Assembly: GCA_963693305.1 (NCBI GenBank)
Contig: OY855908.1
Location: forward strand, 18,804,993 to 18,868,992
Source: Meandrina meandrites
Lineage: Eukaryota > Cnidaria > Anthozoa > Scleractinia > Meandrinidae
DNA length: 64,000 nucleotides
Reading direction: 5' to 3'
Shown here: positions 46,253 through 56,395 of the stretch, piece by piece
Position numbering within the stretch: position 1 is the stretch's first letter
Layout: each line of letters opens with the position of its first letter
Position numbers and translations under genes: made by a program
Notes under the pieces: generated by a model
Seen by the model: the letters and a program-made list of their open reading frames with translations, nothing else
Database searches by the model: none
Told to the model about the DNA's origin: nothing

Positions 46253-46845
46253 ATACGTTAGTTCCCATGATGTTCGTCCCCTTAGTATGCTAGTACGCTA
46301 GTACTAAGTACTGATACGTTCGATCCTATGATGTTCGTCCCCTTAGTACGCTAGTACTAAGTACTAATACGTTCGATCCTATGATGTTCGTCCCCTTAGT
46401 ATGCTAGTACTAAGTACTGATACGTTAGTTCCCATGATGTTCGTCCCCTTAGTACGCTAGTACGCTAGTACTAAGTACTGATACGTTCGATCCTATGATG
46501 TTCGTCCCCTTAGTACGCTAATACTAAGTACTGATACGTTCGATCCTATGATGTTCATCCCCTTAGTACGCTAGTACTCAGTACTGATACGTTAGTTCCT
46601 ATGATGTTCGTCCCCTTAGTACGCTAGTACGCTAGTACTAAGTACTGATACGTTCGGTCCTATGATGTTCGTCCCCTTAGTACGCTAGTACGCTAGTACT
46701 AAGTACTGATACGTTAGTTCCTATGATGTTCGTCCCCTTAGTACACTAGTACTAAGTACTGATACGTTCGATCCTATGATGTTCGTCCCCTTAGTACGCT
46801 AGTACTAAGTACTGATACGTTAGTTCCTATGATGTTCGTCCCCGG
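46253..46845 (-). repeat. ~61-bp minisatellite array, right (inverted) copy
   Basis: About ten units of GATGTTCGTCCCCTTAGTAC, GCTAGTACTAAGTACTGAT, ACGTTAGTTCC; this is the reverse complement of the unit at 14,441-15,240. Confidence 0.9.
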
Positions 46846-47163
46846 TTAAGTAAAAACATTATAAAACCACTCAGTACCACAAAGAGCACACACAAGCACA
46901 AATCGAGGCTAAGAGATGTAAGTGTACACGAAGAAAAACAAAATTCAATAACTAAAGTCATACGTACTAACAGCAAAAAACGGAAAAACGCTCTCCTATT
47001 CCGGGCATGGTATACCAAATTCAATAATAATTATTGTTTTATTATTATATTAAAATATATCAGAGCTCAAAAAACACTTCAGCAAAGAATTTTTGCAATA
47101 CCAATCAGAAATGAAAAAATATTTTGAATAAAATAATTAAATTTATCTTAATAATTATTGTAG
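46846..47163. other. End of the giant intron
   Basis: Non-coding; a TTGTAG acceptor follows an AT-rich tract at 47,150-47,163. Confidence 0.5.
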
Positions 47164-47602
47164 GTTCCAGTGGTTGACAGGATTTCTGGAATATCTTAGA
47201 AAGTGGAAGGAGAGCACTGAATGCAGACCAGGGAATTTCACCCGAACTGCAAGGGGCAAAATGTTCATATCCTGGCAGACATCTGAAGGATTCCAGATAA
47301 CTGTGCATTCTGTGATTGAGGTTTGCAAGTTCCTGCTACAAGAGGGTATGGAATATGTCTTGACAGAATGTTTTGGTCAGGATGTTGTCGAAGAGTACTT
47401 TGGAAGTCAGCGCAAATTGGGCAGGCGAAACGACAATCCAGACATTCGGACATTTGGTTACAATGACAACTCTATTCATATCCAATGGTCAATATCTTGT
47501 CAGAGTGGAAATACTCGAGGAAGAAAAGATAAGCGCAAGTCATGGACGGAAGTTACAGATGACCCATTACCATCCCGAAAGAAAAGCAGACAAGAAAATT
47601 AA

Positions 47603-48367
47603 CTGTTTTGCCTTTGAACAGAAGCAAAATTCCTGCTTTTTATTACTTCTAACCATATGAGTGTGCAAACATTATAACTGTACAAACAAAATCACACTCT
47701 AATTTTACAATGGTGGTTGCAGCTAGAGCTTGGTTGCTTATGCATGATTCAATTATAGCTGTAACCCCCTCCCTAATTTCCTTTAACACTTGATGTCCCA
47801 TTCCCCACCCCAGGGACAGGAAGAATGATTAAAAAAATGCCCACCCCCTGACCAGAACAACCAGATTTGTCCTGGTGATTGGCCAGGGAAGGGGAATGGT
47901 AACAGTTCAAATTGAGCCATGTTTAAGAGAGCAGTTGCTGTTTACTGTACCTTTCATTATTTTAAGCAAATTTCCACATATTTTTAATGTGCATACGGAA
48001 TTAACCTTTCCCAGTGTTACGTCCATAGTCAGCTTTTGAAGTGATCACTGGACATGCGAGTGAAAAACATCTGGTGCATCATAATTGAACATATTTTATT
48101 TATGATCTATCAATTTATACCTGCATTTCTTTCAGAGGTATATTACAAAATTCCAGGCATGTTAGCATGTGTTCGATTTAGATTAAACAATAACAACTTA
48201 CAATATACTGGGGCCATTGCTGACTTTGGCATTGCTTTCTACTGAACTGAAACTTGACATGATAATAATTAATTGATTTTTGTGTTTTCAGTCAAATGAT
48301 AACTACAATGTATAGTACTAGGATAGTAAATATCAATGTTTACATAATTAAATCAATTATTACTGTT
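47603..48367. other. Interval between the convergent P-element genes
   Basis: 3' ends of the transposase (plus) and the C2H2 gene (minus); no further feature recognised. Confidence 0.4.
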
Positions 48368-50602
48368 TCACTCCTGCCTTTGATGGTCATTTTCGCGGCA
48401 ACTTCTGCTGATTTCTTTACGCAGAGACTTGCCCTTGATTTGTTTCGCCTTAATTTTATACCGCTGGACGATATCTTTAGCATAGGAGAATGAGCGCACT
48501 CTTACATATAAGCTCACAATGTCATGCAAACTACCCTTCTTAACATCACTGTCAGGTTTGCATCCAGCATCAGCCACAATGAGATGTCGCTGTCGATTTG
48601 TGAATTATACCCACAAAATCAATTTTTTGCAAACCAGTTTTCAAGGTGGATTGTCTGAAATAATGTTCAGTCTTCAAAAAAATCTTCTGTGCCGGTAAAG
48701 TAGCTGACCAAAGCCCCCCTCTCTTCAAACTTGATACCAGCTTCTGCGTATGTGAGTCACTAATTTCCTGTTTTCCAGCCTTGAGGATGGCCATAGCTTG
48801 TTGGCTTTCATCTGAATTTACTGCATAGTGTTTCTTATAGAGATTCTGTAGAACATACCCAGCAACATACTGTAGACCAGCCTTTTGTTTGTCTGTTAGT
48901 GGAGGCAGGGTTTCATTGCTTGTAGAAGAGTGCATCTGTTGCTTGCAGTGTACCAACATACTGTCTGCCACTTTCACTGCAAGCAAAGTTGCTGCATTTT
49001 ATGTAAGTCCTTTGAAGTATTTGGTGGCATTCAATGCAACTTTTCTGTAAAAACTGGAATAAAACTTTTTGGCATCTCCTTTCTTTTGAAGTGATTCATA
49101 AATTGTTTTGAGAAGAGAGAATTCTTGAGATCCTTCCTCTAGTTCAAATATGAGGCTAGTTATCTCATTCCTAAGACTTGCATCAAACTCCTTTCTCTCT
49201 TTAACCTTCAGCACAGCACAGCTTACTATTTCGGCCAAAAGGCTTGCTGTGAACTTGACCATCTCCCCATCATTTTCTGTATGCTTCGTAGCCCTGTGCC
49301 TTTCATAGCCTCCTCTAGTCTTGTACTTCTTACCACAATCACAAATAATTTCTTGCGCCTGTGCTTATAAACGAAAGGTAAACGAAAAGCTGCAATAAGT
49401 TAAAACAAGGGTGGATGCTTAAAAGGCGAGAGTAAATGAATGTATGAAAGCTGAAGGGTCTTAAGAGATGGCCGAACACAAAATCGCTCGAGGTTTTGCG
49501 ATCAGTTATGTCAGATTATATTTTGGACTCAAGCATTCATGTTAAATGCAGTTGATAGGCCTAATGTATTGTAGCAAACCTTTTTGTGGCAAACTACAGA
49601 TTCCGTGGTGTTTTGACCAACAATATACACATATAGGGCGCATTCTTTTGGGACTGTTCTGGCTATTCTCATTCCGGTTTAGGAATAACAGAATACACGA
49701 GATATCAGTTCCCAAAAGAATGCATACTCTGAAAAGGGAATACTGGTGGCAGAGGTAACCTGAAAACTACTGTACCTGCGCACACGCGAGCTGCGAATAT
49801 TAACTTTTTTTCTGCAATTAAAAATTGTTGCGACATGGCTGAAGCCTTTGCCCGTAACTCCCAGCTTTTTGGCTATTTCCTCTATTTTTCGATTAGATGC
49901 ATTTCCTCGCCTTTTAAGGGAAGTTTGCAAAGAATTGTTTGTGCTGCTGACTGCTTGGTGTAGCGCAGGGCGTCGCCTAACGCATGCTCACATACAAGGG
50001 TTTGTCGAGGAAACTGTTCCACTTTATTCCACGAGTGACTTCAAAAGATGTATCAGAATATGCAGAGGAACATTTGAACAATTTTCCACTTTTTTGAGCC
50101 TGGTGACCTGGGACGACCAGTCAGGTATGATTTCCCGCCAAAACTATCCCAAAAGAACGCAGAAGAACGCATATTCTGCCTATTCCGAGTAAACCGTATT
50201 CCGTTTATTCCGTTCATTCTGCTATCGGGAGCAGAATGAACGGAATAGCATTCCGTTCATTCCGAAAACAAAATAGGTCCCAAAAGAACGCAATCACCGT
50301 TTATTCCAAGTATTCCTATTCCGGAATAGTCCCAAAAGAATGCGCCCATAATATACATAACATACACACATGGACAAAATTATAGGGAATTGTAGCCATT
50401 GTGTTAGTTAAATACGAAGCAAGATCGTGCAGATTTTTTAGCTTGTTGGAACGACAATTCGAGTCAAAGACCAATTTTCTACACTTACATTACTCACAGC
50501 AGCTGAAAATTCTTCTTGTACGCCTTCATCTTCTTCCAATGCATCTAAAATTGCTTCCAAATCATCACCAAATATGAAGAGCGAGGACTCATCTTCCGCC
50601 AT
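48368..50602 (-). pseudogene. C2H2-finger protein of unknown role, second gene of the P-like element
   Basis: Exon 1 (50,602-50,489, 38 codons) starts MAEDESSLFIFGDDLEAIL and ends at GTAAGT. Exon 2 begins at 49,358 and reads CDCGKKYKTRGGYERHRATKH, a single zinc-finger-like unit, then a helical region. After an in-frame TAA (48,999-49,001) come PPLTDKQKAGLQYVAGYVLQ, LVSSLKRGGLWS and KTEHYFRQSTLK, then, after a frame change near 48,590, SLYVRVRSFSYAKDIVQRYK and KSLRKEISRSC. I have seen this C-terminal region in uncharacterised cnidarian proteins but know no function. Its start codon lies in the inverted subterminal block shared with the transposase gene's leader, and the two genes converge, so it probably belongs to the P-like element. 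Intron 1 hosts the Harbinger-type insertion. Confidence 0.65.
49633..50350 (+). mobile_element. Non-autonomous PIF/Harbinger-type transposon
   Basis: The element is 49,636-50,347 with perfect 20-bp inverted ends GGGCGCATTCTTTTGGGACT, flanked by ATA on both sides (3-bp duplications are typical of PIF/Harbinger). A frame near 49,995-50,090 reads FVEETVPLYSTSDFKRCIRI and RGTFEQFSTFL, like the N-terminal part of Harbinger nucleases; the catalytic part is missing. Subterminal CCGTTCATTCCG-like palindromes are abundant on the right. Confidence 0.75.
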
Positions 50603-50638
50603 CTTGTTTTACTGTGTGCAGGGTCAGTGTCACGTGAC
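50597..50638 (-). promoter_or_regulatory. Subterminal inverted block, start of the C2H2 gene
   Basis: Inverted counterpart of 11,523-11,566 (about 40 of 46 positions match). Here the shared ATGGCG is the first codons of the C2H2 protein. Confidence 0.65.
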
Positions 50639-50647
50639 GTGCAGGCT

Positions 50648-52108
50648 CAACATACAATACAATACAAATTTTATTAACCAGCGCTTCAAGCTGCGACCAT
50701 TTTGGTCGCCATGGCGAGTGGAAATAAAATTTGGCGACTAAATTTTCCAAACAGGTCGCCAATTTGGCGACCAGTGTAATGCAAAGGGCTGGCTATGCAT
50801 CAAAGTTTGCAAACCACATTTCCTTTCCATTGTTTTAGTGTACTGTACAAGAATTAAACTTGTTTTGCATGTTTATCTTCCTTACCTGTTTCTTTAATCT
50901 TTTATTTACTTTTCTGCATGATAATTGGAACAGTTCAACAAAAAATCTCTTCAATGCAAACGAAAATAACTGCGTCGGATGCATCGGAACGTTCTTCGAA
51001 CGATTTTAATTCGGCTCACAATGGTCAGCGGTATTACTTCATGTACAGTGACATAAGGTGTCCTGCTTTGAAAACGCTTTCCTTTTTGGCGACCAAAATT
51101 TTTCTAGCGGCGACCATTTTACAAAAGGAAGTCGCCAAAAGGCGACTTCTGGAAAACTTGAGCTTGAAGCACTGTTAACCCATCCCTGATGAGGCTTTTC
51201 AGAGTTAAATAAATACATATACTTAAACCTATAAATACATATTGTAAATATACTATGAATATAATAAAAATTAAAGTTAATTAACGTAAGAATTCCGTTA
51301 AAAGTAGACGCTTCAAGAATTGTTTAAATTCTCTCTGAGGTTGGCAAAGTTTAAGTTTGGGTGTCAGAGAGTTCCAAAGACTTGCAACCTGATAATAAAA
51401 GGTTTTCTGTCCACTGGCAGATCTGAATAGTGGGATATCAAGAGCTTGTGCGTTTCTAGTAGAGCGCTTTGACACGTCGGAGCATTTAATGAACTGCTCA
51501 GTCAAGTAACCTGGGGCACTCCATGTCATGCACTTAAAGCACATGATTGCTTGACGATAGTAAAGTTGGTCTCTGACTGGAAGCCATTGTAAACGCTTCA
51601 GTATCGGTGTAATATGATCGAATTTTCTGGCTCCGCTAATGATGCGACACGCAAAGTTCTGAACCGCTTGGAGTTTATCGAGATTACATTCAGTTGTGTT
51701 GCTCCATACATTAGAACAGTAAAAAAGTTTGCTGGAAACTAAGGAATTAATAATTATAATCAATGTACGTTGGTCAAAGGCATGTTTCACCCGGTTAATA
51801 TGGCCAAGGCATTTCAGACATGCAGAGACGGTGGTAATTGTGCTCGTTGTATGTTAAGTTGGAGTCTAATATTATACCGAGGTCTTGGACTACTTTGACT
51901 GGCACAAGTTCCTTTCCTAGTAAACTAAGACGAAAGTCTTCGACTTTAGTGGCCATCTGGCGACTACCGAATATTATAAGCTTTGTCTTATCCGGATTAT
52001 CAAGACACCAATTTCGAATTTTGAGTAGGTCTTTGTTCATCTTGTTCATTACAATTGATTGGTCCTGAAGGCGGAATGACATCAGAAGTTTACCGCTATT
52101 GTTTGGCG
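50648..52108 (-). pseudogene. CR1/L2-like LINE, 5'-truncated, inserted near the P right end
   Basis: On minus, the copy begins in mid-polymerase near 52,106 (NNSGKLLMSFRLQDQ, KDLLKIRNWCLDNPDKTKL, VVQDLGIILDSNL), shifts frame near 51,795, and continues INSLVSSKLFYCSNVW, LQAVQNFACRIISGARK, ILKRLQWLPVRDQLYYRQA and ASLWNSLTPKLK to the TAA near 51,281. The 3' UTR runs to about 50,648 and ends in TTTGTATTGTATTGTATG. It separates the 48-bp P terminus from the subterminal block, so it inserted after the P element. The 3' UTR is itself split by a MITE (50,679-51,174). Confidence 0.8.
50674..51179. mobile_element. hAT-like MITE in the LINE 3' UTR
   Basis: Ends CAGCGCTTCAAGCT (50,679) and inverted AGCTTGAAGCACTG (to 51,174), one mismatch. 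TTAAC lies on both sides. The interior is rich in TTGGCGACC and its complement. CAG-starting ends suggest hAT, but the expected 8-bp duplication is not clear. Confidence 0.6.
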
Positions 52109-52153
<45 letters not shown>

Positions 52154-52156
52154 ATG
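52109..52156 (-). repeat. P-like element right terminal inverted repeat
   Basis: Reverse complement of 11,447-11,494 with one mismatch; followed by ATATGTT at 52,157-52,163. Confidence 0.9.
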
Positions 52157-52163
52157 ATATGTT

Positions 52164-53466
52164 CAAGCAGCAACATGTAAGCTTGTTATTTCAGTTCAAA
52201 AATCCAGAATGGGAGAAGTTTGCATTGATTACTATTGACTGATATTGAGCTTTCCTTATGAAAACACCATACTTTCCAAAGTGGTCAGTTACCTTTTAGA
52301 GGTAGCTTTTGGAATGCCTCAAGGTTGAATTTAGAAGAGGTTACCAGTCAATAATATCCTAGTTCTGTGCGAGTAAAATTGCTTGGAATCGCCATGCACT
52401 TCTTTAAATGTTTCCTGAATATTTTCCAGCCTTTGAAAGGCCTCTTAATGGAGTAAAAAGGTGGGTTTCTCGTGTAAAATTCGACCATACCACACAGATG
52501 AGCCGCCATCTTGGATTTACATGCTGAGAAGAGCTGGAAACGTGTGATCTATCCCATGATGCAGCAAAATAGGGGCAAAATGATAGGGGCAAAAAAATTT
52601 CAACTTGCTTTCAACGGTCACTTATACACAGTGCATGAAGAACTTTTTACTGAAAATAGCCTCTTGAAATGATGCCTTATACAGCAAAATCAGGATCTTT
52701 TACCTCTGAGAATGTAAGTAGAAATAATCGTAAGCCTTTAATTTTAGAAGAAGGTTTTGTAATAATTTTCTCGATCAGTGATCAGTGGAGTTAGTGTGAT
52801 GATATCAACTCAATCTTTGCATTTATCGTTGAGTGGGCTTTGTTCTTGTCCATAAATATTATAAATTAAAGCTTTTGTGAAAGCTTGAAATTGATAACTT
52901 AAGCAAGAAAGGAAGCACTGTAGCATTTAGATCTGTGGTAGGACTTGATCTTAAATGATGTTTCTGGGCACATTAGATAATTTTTCTTTACACATGATGA
53001 AGACACTTGGTTTTAAGCACATGTTGCCTTGTGCTTTTGTTGTAGGTCTTGAAGGGCTTGCAGTAAACATTCACCAAAGGAGCAATATGTTTAAAAAAGC
53101 TAAGTGGAAAACAATTAACAAATACGAGTGATGATAGTTTCAATATAAAGTGTGATATTGTGGCTGGAAAATGTCGTCTTTGAAACTTGCAACTATGAAT
53201 TTGAAGGCCTTCAGTACTGGCAGTCAATACGTATTTGTCACAAAAGAAAACCAAATTATGGACAGAAACTTGCTGTTTGAGTTGGTATCCAACACAAATC
53301 CTATACACTGTAAATCATTACATTGTTTGTGACTCAGACACTGCATTTTGCTACTGTTATTGTTATTTGCCTTTGTTTTCTTTTTCATGGCTACATGTTT
53401 ACATGTATCATTATATAAGCAATAAAAACACTTTTATCAAAAAGAAATTGAACCCTTGATCAACTT
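52164..53466. other. Non-coding DNA right of the P-like element
   Basis: AT-rich, no supported gene or repeat. Confidence 0.45.
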
Positions 53467-54580
53467 TTAATCTTGCATTAGTGTTAATCTGCTTCGAACA
53501 ACATGGGGTTTAAGCAACGGTCTAACATTCGAGATGTAGCCGTGAAGAACGTGAATGTTTGCGTCGGTCAGAATCAAAGAATCGAAGCCATATTTTCCAG
53601 CCGTCTTGAATGTTTTCTGATCGATAAATCCACCATTTTCCTTAGCTGTGGCAATCATGTCCACCGTCAAATATTGATAAGTCATGGGTAGAGATCCCTT
53701 CACCTTGATGAACAGATACATTGCTACAAGTTTCGTGGAAATGTTAGGTCTGAGGGATTAACCTGCAGGGCTGGACTGGTTTTGCACATTTTCACTGTAT
53801 TTTCGTAACGCGGCAGATGAAATTTCGCCACCTCCAATAACTCCTCCATTGTCGCCCAGTGCCCTCTTGCTTCCAGAGTCTAGATGTCTAAATCTTGTGT
53901 CCACTGCAATCTCATCATCTTTGCAACTTTTTTGCGGGCTCTATTGAAGTACAACTCTGTCGTAGAGAACTTTCTTAGAACTGCTTCTGATGCGCCATGA
54001 AGTTTTCTGAAGTCGCCCAAACGCCCACCATGGCCGAGTTTACATTCATCTTGTAAGTAGTCAATAAAGTTAAACAACAGATTTGGAGAACACAAACTAA
54101 AGTCGACCACTTCAAACGTTAACTCTTCCTCATCTTCACAGCAAAATCTAAGAAATTTGAAGCACCTTGTCACTATCTGTTGAGCGGCATGATCTTTCTT
54201 GCAACCGCCAGCACTTCCTGTCAACCATTTCGTGAATACTTCGCCAATGTTACATGATAATGGAATAACGAAAGTAACTTCACGTTGTGCTTTGTGGTTT
54301 CGCTTGTCTCATCTTCATTTCTTCCAGTCGTCAGTGACTTTGTTACTTGTTTAGAATTGGGCCTTTCGTCAAAATAAAAGAACCAACTGTGCTTAGTGCT
54401 AACATGTTTTGTACAGCCTCTCTGACTTTGAAATCCATCATGTTCACACTCTTGTATCGGGCAATGATACAAGCTGTCTGCTTCATCCTTTTCCAAGTGA
54501 TGCTCCTTGGACATCTGACCAATGGACTTTGCACTTCTAAAAGATTCCTCGATAATATGAGTATTTAAGACGGAATCCAC
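53467..54580 (-). pseudogene. Tyrosine-recombinase-like gene, N-terminal two thirds
   Basis: Minus-strand frames read in order: a finger-like start (LYHCPIQECEHDGFQSQRGC...TKHSWFFYFDERP), SAGGCKKDHAAQQIVTRCFK and EVVDFSLCSPNLLFNFIDYL, FSTTELYFNRARKKVAKMM, a TAG at 53,880, WATMEELLEVAKFHLPRYEN, then YLFIKVKGSLPMTYQYLTVD and GGFIDQKTFKTAGKYGFDSL up to a TAA at 53,467. The order matches uncharacterised cnidarian proteins I associate with recombinase-like (YR) mobile genes, but the catalytic R-H-R-Y part is not present here. Several frame changes and a stop show decay. The YR assignment is tentative. Confidence 0.45.
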
Positions 54581-55197
54581 CAGGACGTCAAGTAATATTT
54601 ATTTAAGTTGGACAAAAATCGATTACCAGAATAATTTAAATCCTATTGCGTTATTTTCTACCCTAAATAAAAGGTAAATATGTAAGTAATAATCCCTGAT
54701 AACACCGACAACAACTTCTTATCAGAGTCTTAGAAAATGAATTTCAAAGTTCACAAGGTATAGGCAAATTCTCACGTGCAGCCATTTTGTAAAATCGTCT
54801 TTAAGCGATTCAGTGGAATTCAGTGGGAAATTCGAAATTTGTTTTCGGTGTTTGGTGTTGTTAGAAAAGATTTCTTTTGATAAGATATTTGAAGCAGTAA
54901 CACAAAAGTTTGCAATAAGGTGTAAATAATTTTGGTACAACAATTTCTTATCAGAGCCTGAGAAAATGAAATTCAAAGTTCACAAGCTATAGGCAAAAGC
55001 TCACGTCTTTTAAGCGATTTAGTGGAATTCAGCGGAACTTCAAAATCGGTTTTCGATGTTTGGTGTTGTTGTTAGAAAAGATTTCTTTTGATAAGATATT
55101 TGAAGCAGTAACACAAAAGCTTGCAATAAGGTGTAAATAATTTTGGTACATAATTTTGTCCAATCACTACTCGAAGTCCTGGCAGATTCCGTCTTAA
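54567..55197 (-). mobile_element. MITE (copy 2), inverted relative to 17,041-17,670
   Basis: Ends AAGACGGAATCCACCAGGAC and inverted ...CCTGGCAGATTCCGTCTTAA; TTAA occurs at both outer edges. The same two-part interior as copy 1 (ATTTGAAGCAGTAACACAAA twice). Confidence 0.8.
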
Positions 55198-56098
55198 TAT
55201 GTTATATATTCCATATCACACACTGCAGACTTACAGATGTCACAGATCTCACGGATAAATGAATATATAATGAAGATACATCAATTTTCTTTCTCGTAGA
55301 AGGGTGGTTGTTACGGTGCTGTTGTTGGAAAAGGTGCATATCAGATCATGAGCAATATTTCCTTCGGGGTGTGGATTTTAGGATGTTACGGATTTAACGG
55401 AGTCGTGAATGGTTCATTAGTATATGAATGTTAACTTTTTAAGCCACATAGAATGCTGACAATTTTCTCACAACTATCAAATACAAAAGCTCCATTAAAC
55501 GAAAAAAATGTATTTTCTGCCCACGACATTAAAAGCACACAATAGTATCATAGTCTATTTCACGTGCACATGCAGTCATTTACAATACCTCACTCCGATA
55601 TTTATTCAAATCAACTTTGTAAATCCGTTACCTATAAAAGTTGAACACTTCTGTTGGCCCAAGTTAGTCAAAAGATGTTGAGAAGGACGAATCATCCATG
55701 TCGCTAGCTCAAGAGCGAAAGAATCAAAGACACAACTTTATGTTATCTTAGTCCAATCATTGTCAACAAATGCAGCGTAGTGAGTGCCAGATGTGTTTGT
55801 AACATCGATGACCGCTTGCAGAAAGCTTGGGATGAAGTGTGCAAAACGAGAGACGCTTGCGACAAAGCATTGAAAGGTTGGTATTGGCCGTTTATGTTCT
55901 TTTAAACAAATCGAGCCCCGTTCATATATAGTTTACTATCAAGCAGTCCCCTAGAAGGGTAGATATTACGGATTTCATGGAAACATAAATATATAATGGC
56001 AACACATGGATTTTCTTTCTCGTATATGGGTGGATCTTGGGGATTTTACAGATTTCATGGAACATTGAACATATGATCGTTTATCTACACCTTGAGTT
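55198..56098. other. Non-coding interval with a short direct repeat
   Basis: 55,253-55,312 and 55,985-56,040 share ATATATAATG and ATTTTCTTTCTCGTA...GGGTGG. No supported gene. A Cys-rich stretch near 55,790-55,880 (RCVCNIDDRLQKAWDEVC) could be an exon but matches nothing I know. Confidence 0.4.
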
Positions 56099-56395
56099 AT
56101 GAACACATATTTTCAACTTTTCTTCATAGGCATTGGAAGCGTCACATTCTTTTTTAGCGCTGTCAGCACTCAAGGTCCCGCGAGAAAAGCCAACAAAAAG
56201 GGGGCCAAAAATCCCGATGATGCTGACAGTGAAGATGATTGCATCTCACCAAGTCAGGTTTCGTCTAATTCAAGCCAAACCTGGCTATCAGAGCATCCAT
56301 CTATCGTAAACAAAAAACTGCATCCATGCATAAGCTACTGGATCGCGATTACCACGCCAAATGGTGCTCCCGCCAATCCGATCATCGTTCATTGA
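56099..56395 (+). CDS. Unrecognised ORF, possibly exonic
   Basis: 98 codons: a hydrophobic start (FQLFFIGIGSVTFFFSAVST), then a basic patch (RKANKKGAKNPDD), an acidic Ser-rich stretch (DADSEDDCISPSQ) and a neutral tail. This could be coincidence: the frame opens in mid-exon-like sequence and has no upstream promoter evidence. No family recognised; low confidence. Confidence 0.2.
   Translation: MNTYFQLFFIGIGSVTFFFSAVSTQGPARKANKKGAKNPDDADSEDDCISPSQVSSNSSQTWLSEHPSIVNKKLHPCISYWIAITTPNGAPANPIIVH

Larger units (their letters stand above)
13990..47163 (+). other. Giant final intron of the P-type transposase
   Basis: Bounded by a GTATGT donor and a TTGTAG acceptor with matching phase. It holds two inverted minisatellite arrays, a KDZ-like gene, an ATPase-PHD gene, an LTR retrotransposon, a duplicated Crypton-like gene and several MITEs. 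The original intron was presumably short. Confidence 0.75.
11670..47602 (+). pseudogene. THAP-domain P-element-type transposase (one stop, one frameshift, 33-kb intron)
   Basis: Exon 1 (11,670-11,901) encodes a THAP finger: C-x4-C near the start (CAVFGCGSC), a WRKEWL block and [14 protein letters not shown] with C-x2-H. Exon 2 starts at 11,999 in matching phase and reads [20 protein letters not shown]. The RNase H-like core shows acidic candidates in [29 protein letters not shown] and [14 protein letters not shown], as in P/THAP9 transposases. A TAG at 12,724-12,726 and a 1-base insertion near 12,978 disrupt it. The frame ends at an AG|GTATGT donor at 13,989. The C-terminus resumes at 47,164 after TTGTAG with a compatible phase (AG+G gives Arg) and reads [47 protein letters not shown], as expected for this family. 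It stops at 47,602. Confidence 0.85.
11440..52163 (+). mobile_element. P-superfamily DNA transposon, 40.7 kb, heavily nested
   Basis: The element is 11,447-52,156. Its termini are 48-bp inverted repeats beginning CATAGTTAATAGAGGAGACT, with a single mismatch, and are bordered by a perfect 7-bp duplication ATATGTT at 11,440-11,446 and 52,157-52,163. P elements begin with CA and make 7-8 bp duplications. A second inverted block lies further in: 11,523-11,566 matches 50,597-50,638 around GTCACGTGAC and CAAGATGGCG. It encodes a THAP/P-type transposase on plus and a C2H2 protein on minus. Removing the material in the last transposase intron and the other insertions would leave roughly 6 kb. Confidence 0.85.

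Noticed and set aside
46827..47024. Hydrophobic minus-strand frame as a small membrane protein
   Set aside because: AT-rich sequence in the intron next to the minisatellite; no start context or homology.
51838..52068. Plus-strand frame opposite the LINE fragment
   Set aside because: Antisense shadow of reverse transcriptase coding sequence.
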